A DNA stretch of 64,000 nucleotides from Ophiobolus disseminans (GCA_010093685.1 MU006234.1:921668-985667); one strand, 5' to 3'. Counted from the stretch's first letter, positions 46,398-57,815 are shown. Notes: a model not told the origin generated them from the sequence alone. Numbers and translations are program-made.

Positions 46398-47318
46398 TTA
46401 CTGCAGTGAAACATCCCCAACTACCGCCCGATGATCACTTACATACACGCCCCTCACCACATTCCCCAATACCTCATACTTCCGCACCCTCCACGCACCC
46501 GGCCCCACCCACACGAAATCGATCCGATTATTCGGCTCCGCGTCCGGATCAAACCCACTAAACGTCCCGTACGGTCCAAAGCGCTGACTCGCATTTGCTA
46601 GCGAGTATACATCATGTAGTAATCCGTCGCTATTGATCGTGCCATACGCATCTGAAGGACCGGGCTCGGAGTTGAAGTCGCCTGTCAACAAGATGCCGAG
46701 ATCTGTGCCGTATTGTGTTTGCATGGATTTGACAGTTTTAAGCGCGACTTTGATCCCTTCTATCCGCGCGGTTTGACTCGCGTTGTCGAGATGCGTGTTC
46801 GCTACAACAATTTGCCTACCAGTTTGAATGACTTCAAACACACCCACAACAACGTATCGCTTACTTCCCGCGCCGGGCCAGAAAGACGGTACGTCAGGTG
46901 TGGGCGAGAGCCATTTCTGCGTACTGGCTACGAGCTTCAGGATGGTGGGTTGGTAGAGGATAGGCACGTATTCGCCGGCTTGTTTGCCGTCGTCGCGGCC
47001 CGTGCCAAGGTGCGTCCATGTGGATCCGAGGCCGGCCTTTATGTCGACGAGTTGTTGGTGCAAGACCTCTTGCAGGCCGATGATGGGGATGGATCCGGTG
47101 GAAGTGGCGGCGGCGGTGGAGTTTTTGAGCTGGGATACGACGAGGGGGCCGCGGATGGACCAGGGGCGCTCGTGGAGAGAGGCGGGGGCTGCGTAGCGGA
47201 TGTTGAAGGATATGCTGCGGATGTCTTGGGAAGTCGTGGGGGAGTGTGGTGCTGTGGGCATGGCTGAAGTTGATGTGTAGAAGATGAGCGATGTAGTGGT
47301 GAGGATGGCGATTCGCAT
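46398..47318 (-). CDS. Secreted endonuclease/exonuclease/phosphatase (EEP) family protein
   Basis: A single exon of 306 aa from the ATG at 47318; the open frame extends upstream without another ATG. A signal peptide (MRIAILTTTSLIFYTSTSA) is followed by the EEP core: ISFNIRYAAP (Asn), IGLQEVLHQQ (metal Glu), VVANTHLDNASQTARIEG, LLTGDFNSEPG, NRIDFVWVG and the terminal SDHRAVVGDV (catalytic Asp-His). All active-site residues of the DNase I-like fold are present. The closest known types are secreted phosphodiesterases or nucleases of unknown substrate in fungi; nucleic acid or inositol/sphingo-lipid head groups are possible. Confidence 0.87.
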   Translation of the reverse strand: MRIAILTTTSLIFYTSTSAMPTAPHSPTTSQDIRSISFNIRYAAPASLHERPWSIRGPLVVSQLKNSTAAATSTGSIPIIGLQEVLHQQLVDIKAGLGSTWTHLGTGRDDGKQAGEYVPILYQPTILKLVASTQKWLSPTPDVPSFWPGAGSKRYVVVGVFEVIQTGRQIVVANTHLDNASQTARIEGIKVALKTVKSMQTQYGTDLGILLTGDFNSEPGPSDAYGTINSDGLLHDVYSLANASQRFGPYGTFSGFDPDAEPNNRIDFVWVGPGAWRVRKYEVLGNVVRGVYVSDHRAVVGDVSLQ

Positions 47319-48228
47319 TTTGGCGTGTTGAAAATTGGAGTGGTTGGACACCTTCTACTACCTAGGTACTGCGATGGATTCAACCCAAGTGTTGTGTCGT
47401 AAGTTCGTCTCGGCGGCACTGACTGCTCATATCCGTTAGTTGATTGTTACCACAGTCAAGGAACCACTGCCAATCCTATTGCATGATCGCAACGTGTGAT
47501 TGCGAGTCTTCCGGATAGGTCTGCAATAATGTCACCAATTCATCTCGTTGGTAATTCGCAATACACGGTCCTTGCAGCTGTTGGTGTGCCGCCTAATTGG
47601 AACTGCAAATCAGCACACGTGGGCCCATCCTGGAGGAAGCCTACCACACGCATGATGAATATTATTTCTTCCTCGAAAGCCGGCACTCTGGCTTGTGTTC
47701 TTGAGACGGAAGGTGTGCAATCTCCTGGTTCTTCATCGTATTCGTAATTGCAATTGAAGGATGTGTCGATGCAGTTTCTGCTGCTTCAATTTGATCGGCG
47801 TCGTCAATCGGGTAGATTAGATATGCTTTATTACTGTTTCGAACGTGCTTAGATATTTCGAAACATGGTAGGTTATTGAGAACTGATCGCAGGCCCTGGC
47901 TCGGGTTGGATGAGATAGCGACCGTGGAAGAGTGATGGTTGACTGAAGATGGATTGGCACACTGAGTTAGTAGCTAGGTAGGCCGTTTCTGGACTCGCGC
48001 CACTTTCGACTTAGCGCGTCGTTTACAATTCTCGTTCGTCGCTCCGTCCATGGTTTGAGATTTGTCGCCTTCTAGTTCTCATGAGTTACAAAAAGAAGAC
48101 AGCTTGTATGTGGGCACGTACTAGGCTTTCCTTTGCAAAACATGGTTCACGCAATCAAATCATCAGTCTTCTTCATGCAAAACCTGGACTGACTGGTTCT
48201 CTCTCGGGGGCTGGTGGTTGATTTAGTT
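47319..48228. other. Intergenic
   Basis: About 0.9 kb with no supported gene. Confidence 0.45.
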
Positions 48229-49509
48229 TTATTTACACACAACTTCAATCAGGCTCTCATTCCCCTGACCCTTGCTGTAGATACCAGCAATCTTAAGACC
48301 ATCGCAACTTTCGATAAGGGCATACCACTCCGCCTCGGTGCGCTCCTGAGAAGAGGCCAGCGCCATCATGTGAAAGTCCAAAGATATGTGCTGCCATGCT
48401 GCATTTTTGTCCGCGAGGACCTGTATCGAGGTTAGTACTCCATATGAAAGGTGATAAGTGTGTCTACTCACACAGTCGCTGATCAAGATGGACGAATATC
48501 CCGGTTCCATGGCGTCTTTCACATTTCCCAGAATCTTGCGACACTGCTCGTCCGGCCAGTCGTGGAGGACGGATCGCATAAAATAAGCACGCGCGCCCTT
48601 GATTGGCTGCGGAGTGAAGAAGTCATGTACTTGCAGCTCGATGCGATTGCTCTTCCCCACGTCCATGGCTGTCGCGGCCCCAATAACCTCTCCAAGCTCC
48701 TGAAGCACGAGGCGACCGGTGTACTCTGGAATAGCGTTGTTGAAGTCCTGCAGTACCTGGCCAACGCCGCCTCCGACATCGACCAAAGCAGAAGAATCTC
48801 CCTCCAACTTCAGTCCCGCAACCAGCCGCTCCTTCACAGGGTACATGTCAGTCCAACTTGGCCGGTGGGTACGCAGCGTATGTACATAGCCATGGAAAGC
48901 CTGGAATGTCTCTGGATGCGCGGTCAGCCAAGTGAAGGCATGTCCATCGTGTTTGTTGGCGTATTGAAAAGGTCCATTGGTAGGATCCTTGGGGTTCTGG
49001 AAACCGGTACTCCTCAGATAGGCGGGCATCTGTGAAAATGAATTATGTGTGGCATCGAAACAGAAGATAATCCCAGCGGCATACTCTGGCTGAGCAAGGA
49101 GTCGTGTCAAGGCATTGGGCACGTAAAGGCCAGGGCCCTGCTCGTCAAGCATCTTCATGGATGCGCATGTTCTTGCAACACGCTTGACGAGCGTCGGAGA
49201 TGCACTCGTGGCGGCTGCGAGTTGTTCGTTTGTCTTCGGGCTGCTGTTGTTTCCGCAAGCTGTCTTGAAGATCTTCAAGTCGACGGCGATACGCGCTGCG
49301 ATTGTACGAGTCGGCAGTGCCCAGATGTTCCACAAAAGTGACTCGACTGGGCTCTCGCTTTCATAAAGTAGCTCTCGTGCGCTTGCAATTAGCTTTTGGC
49401 GAGCATCAGGGTCGCCATTCTTGAAGCTGCTGCCATCGGACACAACTTGGCTCAATGCCCTAGAGATACGGTCGTGTTGTGTCTCGTTCTCTTTGCTCAG
49501 ATGTTCCAT
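48229..49509 (-). CDS. SAM-dependent O-methyltransferase
   Basis: Exons 49509-48472 and 48420-48229 give 409 aa. The intron 48471-48421 (51 nt, GTGAGT...TACAG) has no in-frame stop, so an unspliced reading is also open; the spliced product ISDC-VLADKNAAWQHISLDFHMM matches the family. The N-terminal helical dimerisation domain (RIAVDLKIF, LAAATSASPTLVKRVARTCASMKML) precedes the SAM site VDVGGGVGQVLQDF and the YFMRSVLHDWPDEQCRKIL motif with the catalytic His. Fungal members methylate hydroxyls of polyketides or other small molecules. No backbone enzyme is adjacent, so its partner pathway is unknown. The upstream region holds a 31-nt direct repeat. Confidence 0.87.
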   Translation of the reverse strand: MEHLSKENETQHDRISRALSQVVSDGSSFKNGDPDARQKLIASARELLYESESPVESLLWNIWALPTRTIAARIAVDLKIFKTACGNNSSPKTNEQLAAATSASPTLVKRVARTCASMKMLDEQGPGLYVPNALTRLLAQPEYAAGIIFCFDATHNSFSQMPAYLRSTGFQNPKDPTNGPFQYANKHDGHAFTWLTAHPETFQAFHGYVHTLRTHRPSWTDMYPVKERLVAGLKLEGDSSALVDVGGGVGQVLQDFNNAIPEYTGRLVLQELGEVIGAATAMDVGKSNRIELQVHDFFTPQPIKGARAYFMRSVLHDWPDEQCRKILGNVKDAMEPGYSSILISDCVSRHTYHLSYGVLTSIQVLADKNAAWQHISLDFHMMALASSQERTEAEWYALIESCDGLKIAGIYSKGQGNESLIEVVCK

Positions 49510-50681
49510 GTTGAAAGTGAAAAGTTGCAAATGGCATGGGCGGCACTTGGAGCGCACGCCTTTTAAACTTAGCCATCCACAATAAGCAGTGAAACGGGGT
49601 TAGTGTGATGAAGAAAGCTATCCACAATAAGCAGTAAATCGGGATTAGTGTCGAGGCGCGGATGTGTTATAGTTTGCACACCTCAATCCTGCAAAACAAC
49701 AAGGAAGAGAGGGTGGCCTGTGAAGGGGCCACAATGATGGTCATTTCTTTTAATAGTCGTCTTCAACGTCAGGTCCTGTGCAAAAGTCGATGTGACCTTG
49801 TAGATCCTGAACAGCTTTTTCATCTGCCGACTTCTCGAATACACACAAGACCGTCCTGCTGTTGTCTTCACAAGCCCATGTGGTGGCTTCCTGCGGGGCG
49901 TTTGATTACTGCAGGGCCGAAACTGCTGGACTTGTCGCTACAGCAGGCGCATCTTCGAGCGGAAGAGCCAACTCAAACTCGGATTAACACGAAGAAGGCG
50001 CTCAATAACGATAGCTTGTGACAGCAAGTAGGTGGTGTTGTGGAAGAAGAAGGGGAGTGATCGTTGAGGTCGCTTCCCTGAGAGCTTTCGGCTCTAACCT
50101 GTTTGGGGCTCGTGCCGATCTTCGTGCTTTGCCCTGTGTCGCTCCGACCTCCCACGCGCACCTGGGTCGACTTTCCAACATCACGTGTACGGGTCGCTAA
50201 AACGATGTAGAATAAAGAGAACTTTGGAGATCCAGAGGAAACGAAAGCAGAACGATTCGGTGAGGATTGCGCGCATTGAAGCGCGTCCGAGCAACCGCTT
50301 GGGCCATGTTGCTCCGCCTCGCGGTTCGAGGATGCCCCTCGAGCGCTTACACTTCGTCTGCGAAATTCTCAAACACATCGGCAGCCGGCTTGTGGTTTTT
50401 TCGCGTTTTTCTTCTCATCACGGTTCTTTGAGCACTAAGAAAACCCTACATTGACGTAGTTGTCAGTTCCTGTACCCCCAACACGGATGAAGCGGCGATG
50501 TTTTGCAAAGCCAGAGAGGTATTCGCAGTACGTCTTCGCGTTAAAAACCGCGCCAGCGTGATTGTACTACGCGTAAGTTGACCTGTGATAGCTTACCGGC
50601 CGTTCGAACTATGAGTATGAGCCTTTACCAAGCGAAAGTTGCATTCGTCTCCTCAATATCGAGCCAGCGCCAGCAACTGCG
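49510..50681. other. Divergent intergenic region with OMT promoter repeat
   Basis: Between the O-methyltransferase and HET genes. It holds the 31-nt direct repeat at 49576-49651 and, at its right end, coding-like sequence belonging to the HET gene's N-terminus (about 50610-50681). Nothing else is recognised. Confidence 0.5.
49576..49651. repeat. 31-nt direct repeat upstream of the O-methyltransferase gene
   Basis: Copies at 49576-49606 and 49621-49651, both starting TCCACAATAAGCAGT and ending TTAGTGT, match at 28 of 31 positions and are 45 nt apart start to start. They lie 67-142 nt upstream of the start codon at 49509, where regulatory sites would be expected. Confidence 0.7.
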
Positions 50682-53015
50682 ATGATACGATGCTCGCTTC
50701 GAATCGTGAATCTGGACGACGATCCATCGTATACTGCTTTGTCTTATTCGTGGAAAAAGGATTACGCGCTCGATGCTATGTTAGATCAGCTGGGTCATGG
50801 ATTGAAGTACTGGATGCTATACTATAAGTATAAATGGCGCGCAATTTCATTGCTGAAAGACCAGGTGCACCCACAAGACGTCATCAGTCAAAAGCAGTGG
50901 TCTAAAAAGGCACAAAGATTCTCGGAAGGGATCAAGGCTATGGCTGATGAGCCTGACTCGAAGAAGATGGTAATACATTGCAACGGTAAACCGATGCGGA
51001 TACATCCAAACTTGTTCGACGCACTATCACGTCTCCGCAACGGTACACCTGGTGATTACTGGGTGGACGCTCTCTGTATCAACCAGCAAGATATCGACGA
51101 ACGAAATACACAAGTCCAAATGATGGGCAAAATATACAGCTTGGCGAAGCTGGTGGTCGTCTGGCTGGGAGTCCTGCCTCCGTTCATACACACCGGCACC
51201 GCAAGAGTGATCCAACTTGCTAAGCCGCACACCGATGGAACAGATCCAGTAGATCCCACGTCTTTGGAAGCGATTTCGAGGGTTGTACACGAAACCGAGC
51301 GGACCGAACTACTCATTGCGCTCGCATATTTACTGTCAAGGCGTTGGTTTCGAAGACTATGGATCATACAAGAGTGTTGCCTCGCACGCGACACCCTCTT
51401 TATGTTGGGCGATCATGAATTTGGCGCCTCCACGCTTACAACGACTATCTCTTACATGACTGCATTCATAAACGGACCGCTGAAGTCAATCCTCCAGAGT
51501 ATCGGCCAGGTCGTGCCATTATGGGAGAATCTTATGCAAAATGTGCCACTTTTGCTGGGCTCCAATGAGGCTTTCCGTGGCGGTGAGAGATGGTCCCTCG
51601 GCACGTGGATTCTGATGGTCAAAGGCAGGAAAGCAACAGATCTCAGAGATGCCGTCTTCGCCGGGCTGTCGTTGGTGGTACCCGGAGACCTGAGGATCAA
51701 TCGGCAGCTGCAGCTGGAACGTACAAGATTGGACTCGGAATCCTCGACCGCGTCTTCTCCACAACTATGGGAATCTCTCCACGCAGATTACAGTACAGAA
51801 ATATCGCATGTACTCCTCAACTTCGCCGCTTGCATACTCACTAAGTACAACTGGAAATCCCTCTTTCTTACTGTATTGCTGTGGCGTGCGCCGCCAGAGT
51901 ATTTTAAAGTAGCCGGGCTACCTTTGCACAAGTATCCATCTTGGGTGCCTGATCCATCTGCTTGGACGTCGGAAAGTTTGCAACCTTCATTTATGCTCAA
52001 GAATAAGGACTGTCCGCTCCCGCTCAGTCACAACATGGACGATGGCCCAAAGATCTCTTCCGATGGTTCAACGCTCTTTCTCACTGGGGCAGAGTTCGAC
52101 ACAGTGAGCTCGTGCAGTCCTGTAATGGCTTTAAAGATAGCGTCCTACGAGTTCCTCTTACACCTGATCCAATGGATCGCGCATGTAGTACCAACCATGT
52201 ATCAACCGAGTGGCTGCAAGGGTATGGAGGCACTGGCACGCATCCTGATGAGTCCCCATCAAGAGACCCAACAGGAAGCGCAACAAGCTGAAGATGAAGC
52301 ACTACTAACTGGACTATCTCATCTAATCCATGTCAGCGTGCACAAGATACTTACCAAATCGAACAAGAAGCAATCATCATCCCCTATGACACCAAACGAC
52401 GCGTGCCCAACGGACGAAGAGAAGACTGAATTGAAGAAGGCGTTTGAAAACGCGAAAAAGCAGCATCCCTATGTGCCATGGCCTACGGAGATCTCTATCG
52501 CGCAATCGCAAATGCCTGAGGACCAGCCCTCCAATGGGACGGACGACATCAACTCACAAAGTACACCCAACAACCCCGGTGGAGAAAGCAGTGACCCATC
52601 CGATTATAAGGCGAGTGCTTTCCTCGCTCAACTAATGCTCTCCGCCACCCCAGGAATATTCTTCTTGAGCGTATTCACGACGAAGAAAGGATACATGGGT
52701 ATCGGCCCGACATGGCTACAGGAAGGACACCACATCTTCTTGATTCGAGGCGGCAAAGCACCTTACATCTTCACGCACATTGATGACGTGCTGCGCAGAC
52801 GAGCAGGCGAAATGCGCAATCAGCTGAGTACGAAAGTCTGGAGGCCTTGGGACAAGCGTACAAAAGCCCTCAGAGCGGAACTGGAGGCTGTTGAGAGCCG
52901 CATTGGTACGAAACATGGGTGGCAACTAGTGGGCGAGGCATACATTGAGGGTGTGATGCGCGGTGAGGTTGGGGATGAGATGCGAGAGCGTGTGGAGAGG
53001 ATCAGTATTCTTTAA
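50682..53015 (+). CDS. HET-domain protein (third)
   Basis: A single open frame of 777 aa from the ATG at 50682. Landmarks: YTALSYSWKKDYA, NLFDALSRLRNGTPGDYWVDALCINQQDIDERNTQVQ, MMGKIYSLAKLVVVWLG and SRRWFRRLWIIQECCLARDTLFMLGD. A large insert (QDVISQKQWSKKAQRFSEGIK) sits between the first two motifs. A C-terminal region with low-complexity acidic and Gln-rich parts (ETQQEAQQAEDEALL) and a GYMGIGPTWLQEGHHIFLIRG landmark follows. Homologous-looking sequence (YEYEPLPSESCIRLLNIEP) precedes the ATG in frame back to a stop at 50589, so the true start may lie in an upstream exon. The body of the gene is undamaged. Confidence 0.85.
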   Translation: MIRCSLRIVNLDDDPSYTALSYSWKKDYALDAMLDQLGHGLKYWMLYYKYKWRAISLLKDQVHPQDVISQKQWSKKAQRFSEGIKAMADEPDSKKMVIHCNGKPMRIHPNLFDALSRLRNGTPGDYWVDALCINQQDIDERNTQVQMMGKIYSLAKLVVVWLGVLPPFIHTGTARVIQLAKPHTDGTDPVDPTSLEAISRVVHETERTELLIALAYLLSRRWFRRLWIIQECCLARDTLFMLGDHEFGASTLTTTISYMTAFINGPLKSILQSIGQVVPLWENLMQNVPLLLGSNEAFRGGERWSLGTWILMVKGRKATDLRDAVFAGLSLVVPGDLRINRQLQLERTRLDSESSTASSPQLWESLHADYSTEISHVLLNFAACILTKYNWKSLFLTVLLWRAPPEYFKVAGLPLHKYPSWVPDPSAWTSESLQPSFMLKNKDCPLPLSHNMDDGPKISSDGSTLFLTGAEFDTVSSCSPVMALKIASYEFLLHLIQWIAHVVPTMYQPSGCKGMEALARILMSPHQETQQEAQQAEDEALLTGLSHLIHVSVHKILTKSNKKQSSSPMTPNDACPTDEEKTELKKAFENAKKQHPYVPWPTEISIAQSQMPEDQPSNGTDDINSQSTPNNPGGESSDPSDYKASAFLAQLMLSATPGIFFLSVFTTKKGYMGIGPTWLQEGHHIFLIRGGKAPYIFTHIDDVLRRRAGEMRNQLSTKVWRPWDKRTKALRAELEAVESRIGTKHGWQLVGEAYIEGVMRGEVGDEMRERVERISIL

Positions 53016-53301
53016 AGTGGGGGTTGGTCGACGATACTTCTTCGGGGAGGCAACATCGCTCCGAGGCTAGACACTGGGAGTTCAGCTGATGAGGTGCAGA
53101 GAGTTCGGCTGGGCGTAGACCGAATAGGCTGGAATGAGATGTTTGATACTGGAGTCTTCGGTAACACATTTGAATTGAACATCTCGTCGTAATCTTGATT
53201 GCATTTGATAGCATCGCCTGCTATGGCAAAAGGACAGTCGCCTACGCAGAATGAAGTCGCACCATCGGATGCGACGTTTAACGCGACATCCAACGAGACA
53301 T

Positions 53302-53981
53302 TTAACGGCTGCGACAACCCGGAACTAACTTGCCCTCCCCTTCACAAGCACCATTCAGACAGCTAGTTGCATTTGGCGTACCTAATACACCAAAATTGAA
53401 CAGTATTGCAGCTGAGTTGAACTCAGATTGGGAGCTCTTGATCTTCCTGGACTTCAAATCGACGACAAGCCAGTCAAGTCCACCAACGGCTGACGGGGAT
53501 GCGCGGCCACCCCAAAAGCGGTATCGCAAGATGATTGAATCGCAGGTATGAGTGTATTGGTTGACAGTCACCGTGAAGGCAGGGCCAACGGTTTGATCTG
53601 CGCGCAAACTGGTGATGAGACCGCTGCGGGAGGTGATTGTCTTTGTACCTGGCTATGAAGAACGCAAGTTAGTAACTTTCCCTGCAAAACTTTGGGATAG
53701 AGTTCGCTTCAACTTACGTTCGTGCTGAGAATGAAATTCGTACTATCCGATTCGTATTGGAAGTCTTCGGTGAAAGTTCGGTTGACGCTGGCTTCATCAA
53801 GGACCTCGAAGTTGTTGATGTAACGCTCGATGATGTCGCGGGATTCATGATGACTCAAACATTTCTGCTTGTCGTGGGAGCGATCCGGGGTCGGATTGGC
53901 GATGGGTTCTGGGAACGCGGAGCTGAGGCTGGGAATGATACCCACGACCAGAAAAGATGCCAGGAGCGAGAGAAAGTGCAT
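53302..53981 (-). CDS. Secreted NTF2-like (SnoaL-like) domain protein
   Basis: Exons 53981-53718 and 53652-53302 (65-nt intron, phase 0) encode 204 aa. The ATG at 53981 gives a signal peptide (MHFLSLLASFLVVGIIPSLSSA). The mature part begins with a Cys-containing helix (CLSHHESRDIIERYINNFEV), continues with NRTFTEDFQYESDSTNFI and, in exon 2, FTVTVNQYTHTCDSIILRYRFWG, the cone-shaped NTF2-like fold pattern. Two or more Cys probably form a disulfide. Such small secreted proteins occur widely in moulds; some relatives are enzymes, but no catalytic residues can be assigned here. Confidence 0.78.
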
Positions 53982-55382
53982 GATGTACCAGTGTGTGTTG
54001 TCGACTGATCGCACAGGTGAGCTCGGAAAGGAAATACATTCTCCGCATGTACTTATATGCTAAAGGGATGCTCGAAGCCACGAATCTTGGCTGGATGGTT
54101 GATCGATGCCAAGGAGAAGTCGCATTGTGAAGCCAATCGAAACGCAACTTCCCTACCATGGCAAAAATGGAAGCGATCAATCCGATTTGTTGAGAGTAAC
54201 GAGCATGGCTTCCCCGATGCCCACGGCTTCCTCGATCAGACAAGCGTGCCGAAGCTGAAAGTCTTTGTTCTCCACCGTGCAAAAGCACCTCCACGGATCT
54301 CCCTTCAATCACGATATCATTGGCTGTTGTAGACAAAAGGTATGAAATATGAGATCATCTCGTCTCTTGGAACTGTATTGGGCGTATATCAGTAGGAGGT
54401 AGCTCAGCCGCACTCCCCACTCCACCTGGGATCTTGAACTTCAACATGTAGGGCCGAAGAGGAGATTCGCTAGAATTAGACATGTGACTGGTTGCGACTC
54501 AATTACCCCTCAAAGCCCCCAATCGTCAAAGCTTTAAAGCCCCATGCTAGCTATGATGGGTTATTGACGACGGGTAGCCAAGAAAGTTGCGGTAGCAGTA
54601 CCCGTGGTGCGGCACACAGACGACTCTTATTACCCAGAAGTATGTAGACGAACGTTTGATCGATGGCCCGCGGTTGGAGATTGAGTTTTGTACACCAGGT
54701 GTGTCAGCTCGACCCCTATGAGAGTTGGACTGATGGGGGACACGTCTTCTCCAATATCTCATCACCTAAATCCAGATACTAGCGACTGAGCTGATTACAC
54801 GTGGAGCGCTTTGCCGGTGGCTCGGGGCGTCGGAAGGAGTTGGACGGTTCAACAAGGCTGTTCTGCGATGTTTTGAATTCCGTGCAGTTTGAAGCTTGAA
54901 GGTCCGACCTGATCGCGCAGCAGCACTAGCCGTTTTTGGGGCTGCAGGTGCCCCACCTCAATTTTAGCGCAGCAGTCACGATCGCCACCTCATTTCGAAA
55001 CACATGGCTTTCACCCTTCCGCTCTCGAGCTTAGATCGATCGCATGCTCTTATGAAACTATTCAAAAAGCCTCTCTTTCGTACGAAGATTTAAAACCCTT
55101 GAGCATATTCGAAGCAGAAAAACAATCGCGACAATTGACCGCATCATGCATGTGATGTCAACAGCCTTGGGGCGTGCAGCGAAGCCGTCAGGCTGAGGTT
55201 CGAGCTGTTCCGCTCTTCCTCCTTCAGCCTTTCTACCCTCAATTCTTCTCCTCGGCCCTCTAACCACTTACTTTACTTGTTCGAACAACCTAGACAGCAT
55301 CTACGAAAGAACACGATCGCGACTGCCGTTACACGTCGAGTACCTCTGCCAAAGAATAATACCATACCGTTCCGCTTTGAAG
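53982..55382. other. Intergenic
   Basis: About 1.4 kb with no supported gene or repeat. Confidence 0.45.
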
Positions 55383-57173
55383 ATGTGGCTGCTGAGCACC
55401 TCCACTCTCAAATTGCATGGATTTCTCGAACCTGTCCCTGACTATGTGATTCTTTCACACACTGGGGGTGCGGGCGAAGTCTCCTTTGACGACATCGATA
55501 AGCCACATGCTCATGATATGGCTGGGTACAGGAAATTCGTCGGTTGCTGCAAATTGGCTGAAAGACATGGGTTTGAATGAGCATGGATCGACACATGCTG
55601 CATCGACAAGAAATCGAGCGCCGAGCTTTCAGAGGCAATCAACTCTATAAACAAATGGTACTGGCAAGCTGAAATCTGCTATGCATACCTACCAGATGTT
55701 GCGATTGGTCCTGATTGGGAACGAGAGTTTGAGTCATCACGCTGGTTCACACGAGGATGGGTAATACGCCCTTCAAGACGATGTGCTTGCCATCTCTCAA
55801 AATAGTTAGCTTCACTTCTCTCTGAGTAAAATCAGGCTGTGGACTGTTTCCTGGATGTACAGACTCGTAGTCACTCAGCTTATCGTACAGCGCTAATGTC
55901 GCCTAGTATGCTGTTCTGCTGAATCCAAACCGTCTCGCATTAGCCTACGCTGACTCTCCATGGAACAAACAGGACCCTCCAGGAGCTTCTTGCACCAGAT
56001 GCGGTCGAATTCTACGATCAAACTTGGAACTTGCTTGAGGATATGGCATACTGCCTGCTTGGATTACTGCAAGTGAACATGCCGATGCTCTACGGGGAAG
56101 GCCATCGCGCCTTCCACCGTCTCCAGCTTGAAATCATCCAGCAGACCAACGAGCATAGTATTTTTGCCTGGGAACCTTCAATTGAGACATCTCGACAAGT
56201 AACAGCAATATTGGCGCCGTCTGTCGCGGATATCACTCGAAGACAGATCGCATGAGGTTACGAACAACGGACTGAGAATTGCGCTGCTGGTGATACCAAT
56301 TGGCCAAGATCGAGTGATCGGGCTAATCGATTGTAAAACACAAACCGGCGCTATTGTGGGATTTGGCTGGAGAGAATCAAGAGCGGAGCATACCAGAGGC
56401 TACCAGGATCCAAGTTGGCCACTGTAGCTAACGATGACGTGGTAGACGCGGAGCTTTTGAGTATATATCTTTTGGTCGACAATGGGCGGGAGGATATCAA
56501 GAGTTGTACTCCCAGTCAGGTCGTCTTTCGCGAAATCTTGACTGATGGCTGTTCGTGCTATGTCAATGGCATCACGGTCCGCTTCTAACACAAGTTCACG
56601 GAGTTCACGAGGTCATACGACCTGGGGATAAGGTCAACTGGAAACGTAATACTCCCTCACGAAGCGGAGCAGATGCGCTATCTGATTGAAGATATGGTAG
56701 TCAATGAGGGCGAAACCGCATACGTCCGCCTGGAAAGGAATGATGGCTCCCATCGCCAGGCCGTAGGCATCATGGTGGGTCTGTATAGCGGCAAACTCGG
56801 TATGCGAGCTAAAACAGTGAGCCAATTTCCTGAATGGTTTGCAGGAGAAATGGCTGTGCTCAAGGACGGGTACTCCGCAGAACTGAATTTCTTCTGTAGC
56901 GCCTTTCAACTATCATTGAATTCCCACACATTGGTGCAAATAGGAGCTAAGAAGGAACTCAAGAACGGCAAGGTCAAATGGGCCATAGTTATCAAGATCT
57001 TTCAGTGTACCTGTGGCAAGACCGAGCAAAAACGAGAGGCGTGTATATGCGATATGTGGCATCTCAAGGGATCAAGATTCGGAAGAGTTACTCCACAAGG
57101 GATAAATGTCGAGGCCAAATGTGTTCAAGATGTGGTGGATTTCACTACTTGGAATGTTCCTGGGTGGGCATGA
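55383..57173 (+). pseudogene. HET-domain pseudogene
   Basis: Starts MWLLSTSTLKLHGF, the usual N-terminus of the ankyrin-linked HET subtype. YVILSHTGGAGEVSFDDI has Gly where the conserved Trp should be. A TGA at 55578-55580 interrupts just before AWIDTCCIDKKSSAELSEAINSI and SSRWFTRGW. After a poorly defined intron, TLQELLAPDAVEFYDQTWN is joined directly to LLEDMAYCLLGLLQVNMPMLYGEGHRAFHRL, so about 90 residues that usually lie between these blocks are missing. Further frame changes occur near 56250 and 56410. The 3' part (MRYLIEDMVVNEGETAYVRLER to the stop at 57173) is open. There are several independent lesions, so this is clearly a dead gene. Confidence 0.85.
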
Positions 57174-57815
57174 CAGCAAATCATACAGATGAGGTGGCTG
57201 AAGCATACGCATCCGACTCTGGTAAGCAAGATTCGCCCGGGTATTACTATTTTTGAGCTGCTAATACATCTAGGAAGCCATATCATCTAGCTCGCTGTCA
57301 TATTTCGAGCGTGCGAGCGTCACAAAATCTAGCTCCAGCTTCAATCCGTTTCAAGCAACGAATGCGTCAAGTCACATATAACTGCATGTACATATTCGCT
57401 TGTTGTTATTTTGATCCACTCAAAATTACAGCCTCTTCGGCAATCACTCATGATTTCCGGTGAACCGTAGAAGGCTTCCAAGTTTCTATATATGTGTCAG
57501 GTGATACCTAGATAGAGCTGCGATTAAATGCTGATACTCAACTGATAAAAGGTAGCAACATGGTTATACTTTCCGAGCACGGGCGTATCGCCTGCCATTA
57601 CCACCAGGGCGCAGTTGCCGCGGATGCAAAGATCCCTGGGCAAACGTGAGCACAGACCTCCCGAGGTCGCACCGTATTGCTGCGCTGCACCTACAGTACG
57701 GTAACAAAACACCTCTGCGCTTCCATAACCTGGATCGCCACCGTGACGCATGACCTGCATCCACAAACAGCATGTACTTGAGTGGAATGAGCGCCCGATC
57801 TCTGATTAGGAAACC
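57174..57815. other. Intergenic between two pseudogenes
   Basis: No supported feature. It may contain the lost first exon of the kinase remnant. Confidence 0.4.

Noticed and set aside
46713..47267. 184-codon plus-strand frame over the EEP gene
   Set aside because: Antisense shadow of a gene with all catalytic motifs on the minus strand.
39425..49509. Secondary-metabolite gene cluster (MDR oxidoreductase plus O-methyltransferase)
   Set aside because: No polyketide synthase, NRPS, terpene synthase or cluster transporter lies nearby, and a kinesin and an EEP-family gene are interposed. Adjacency alone is not enough.
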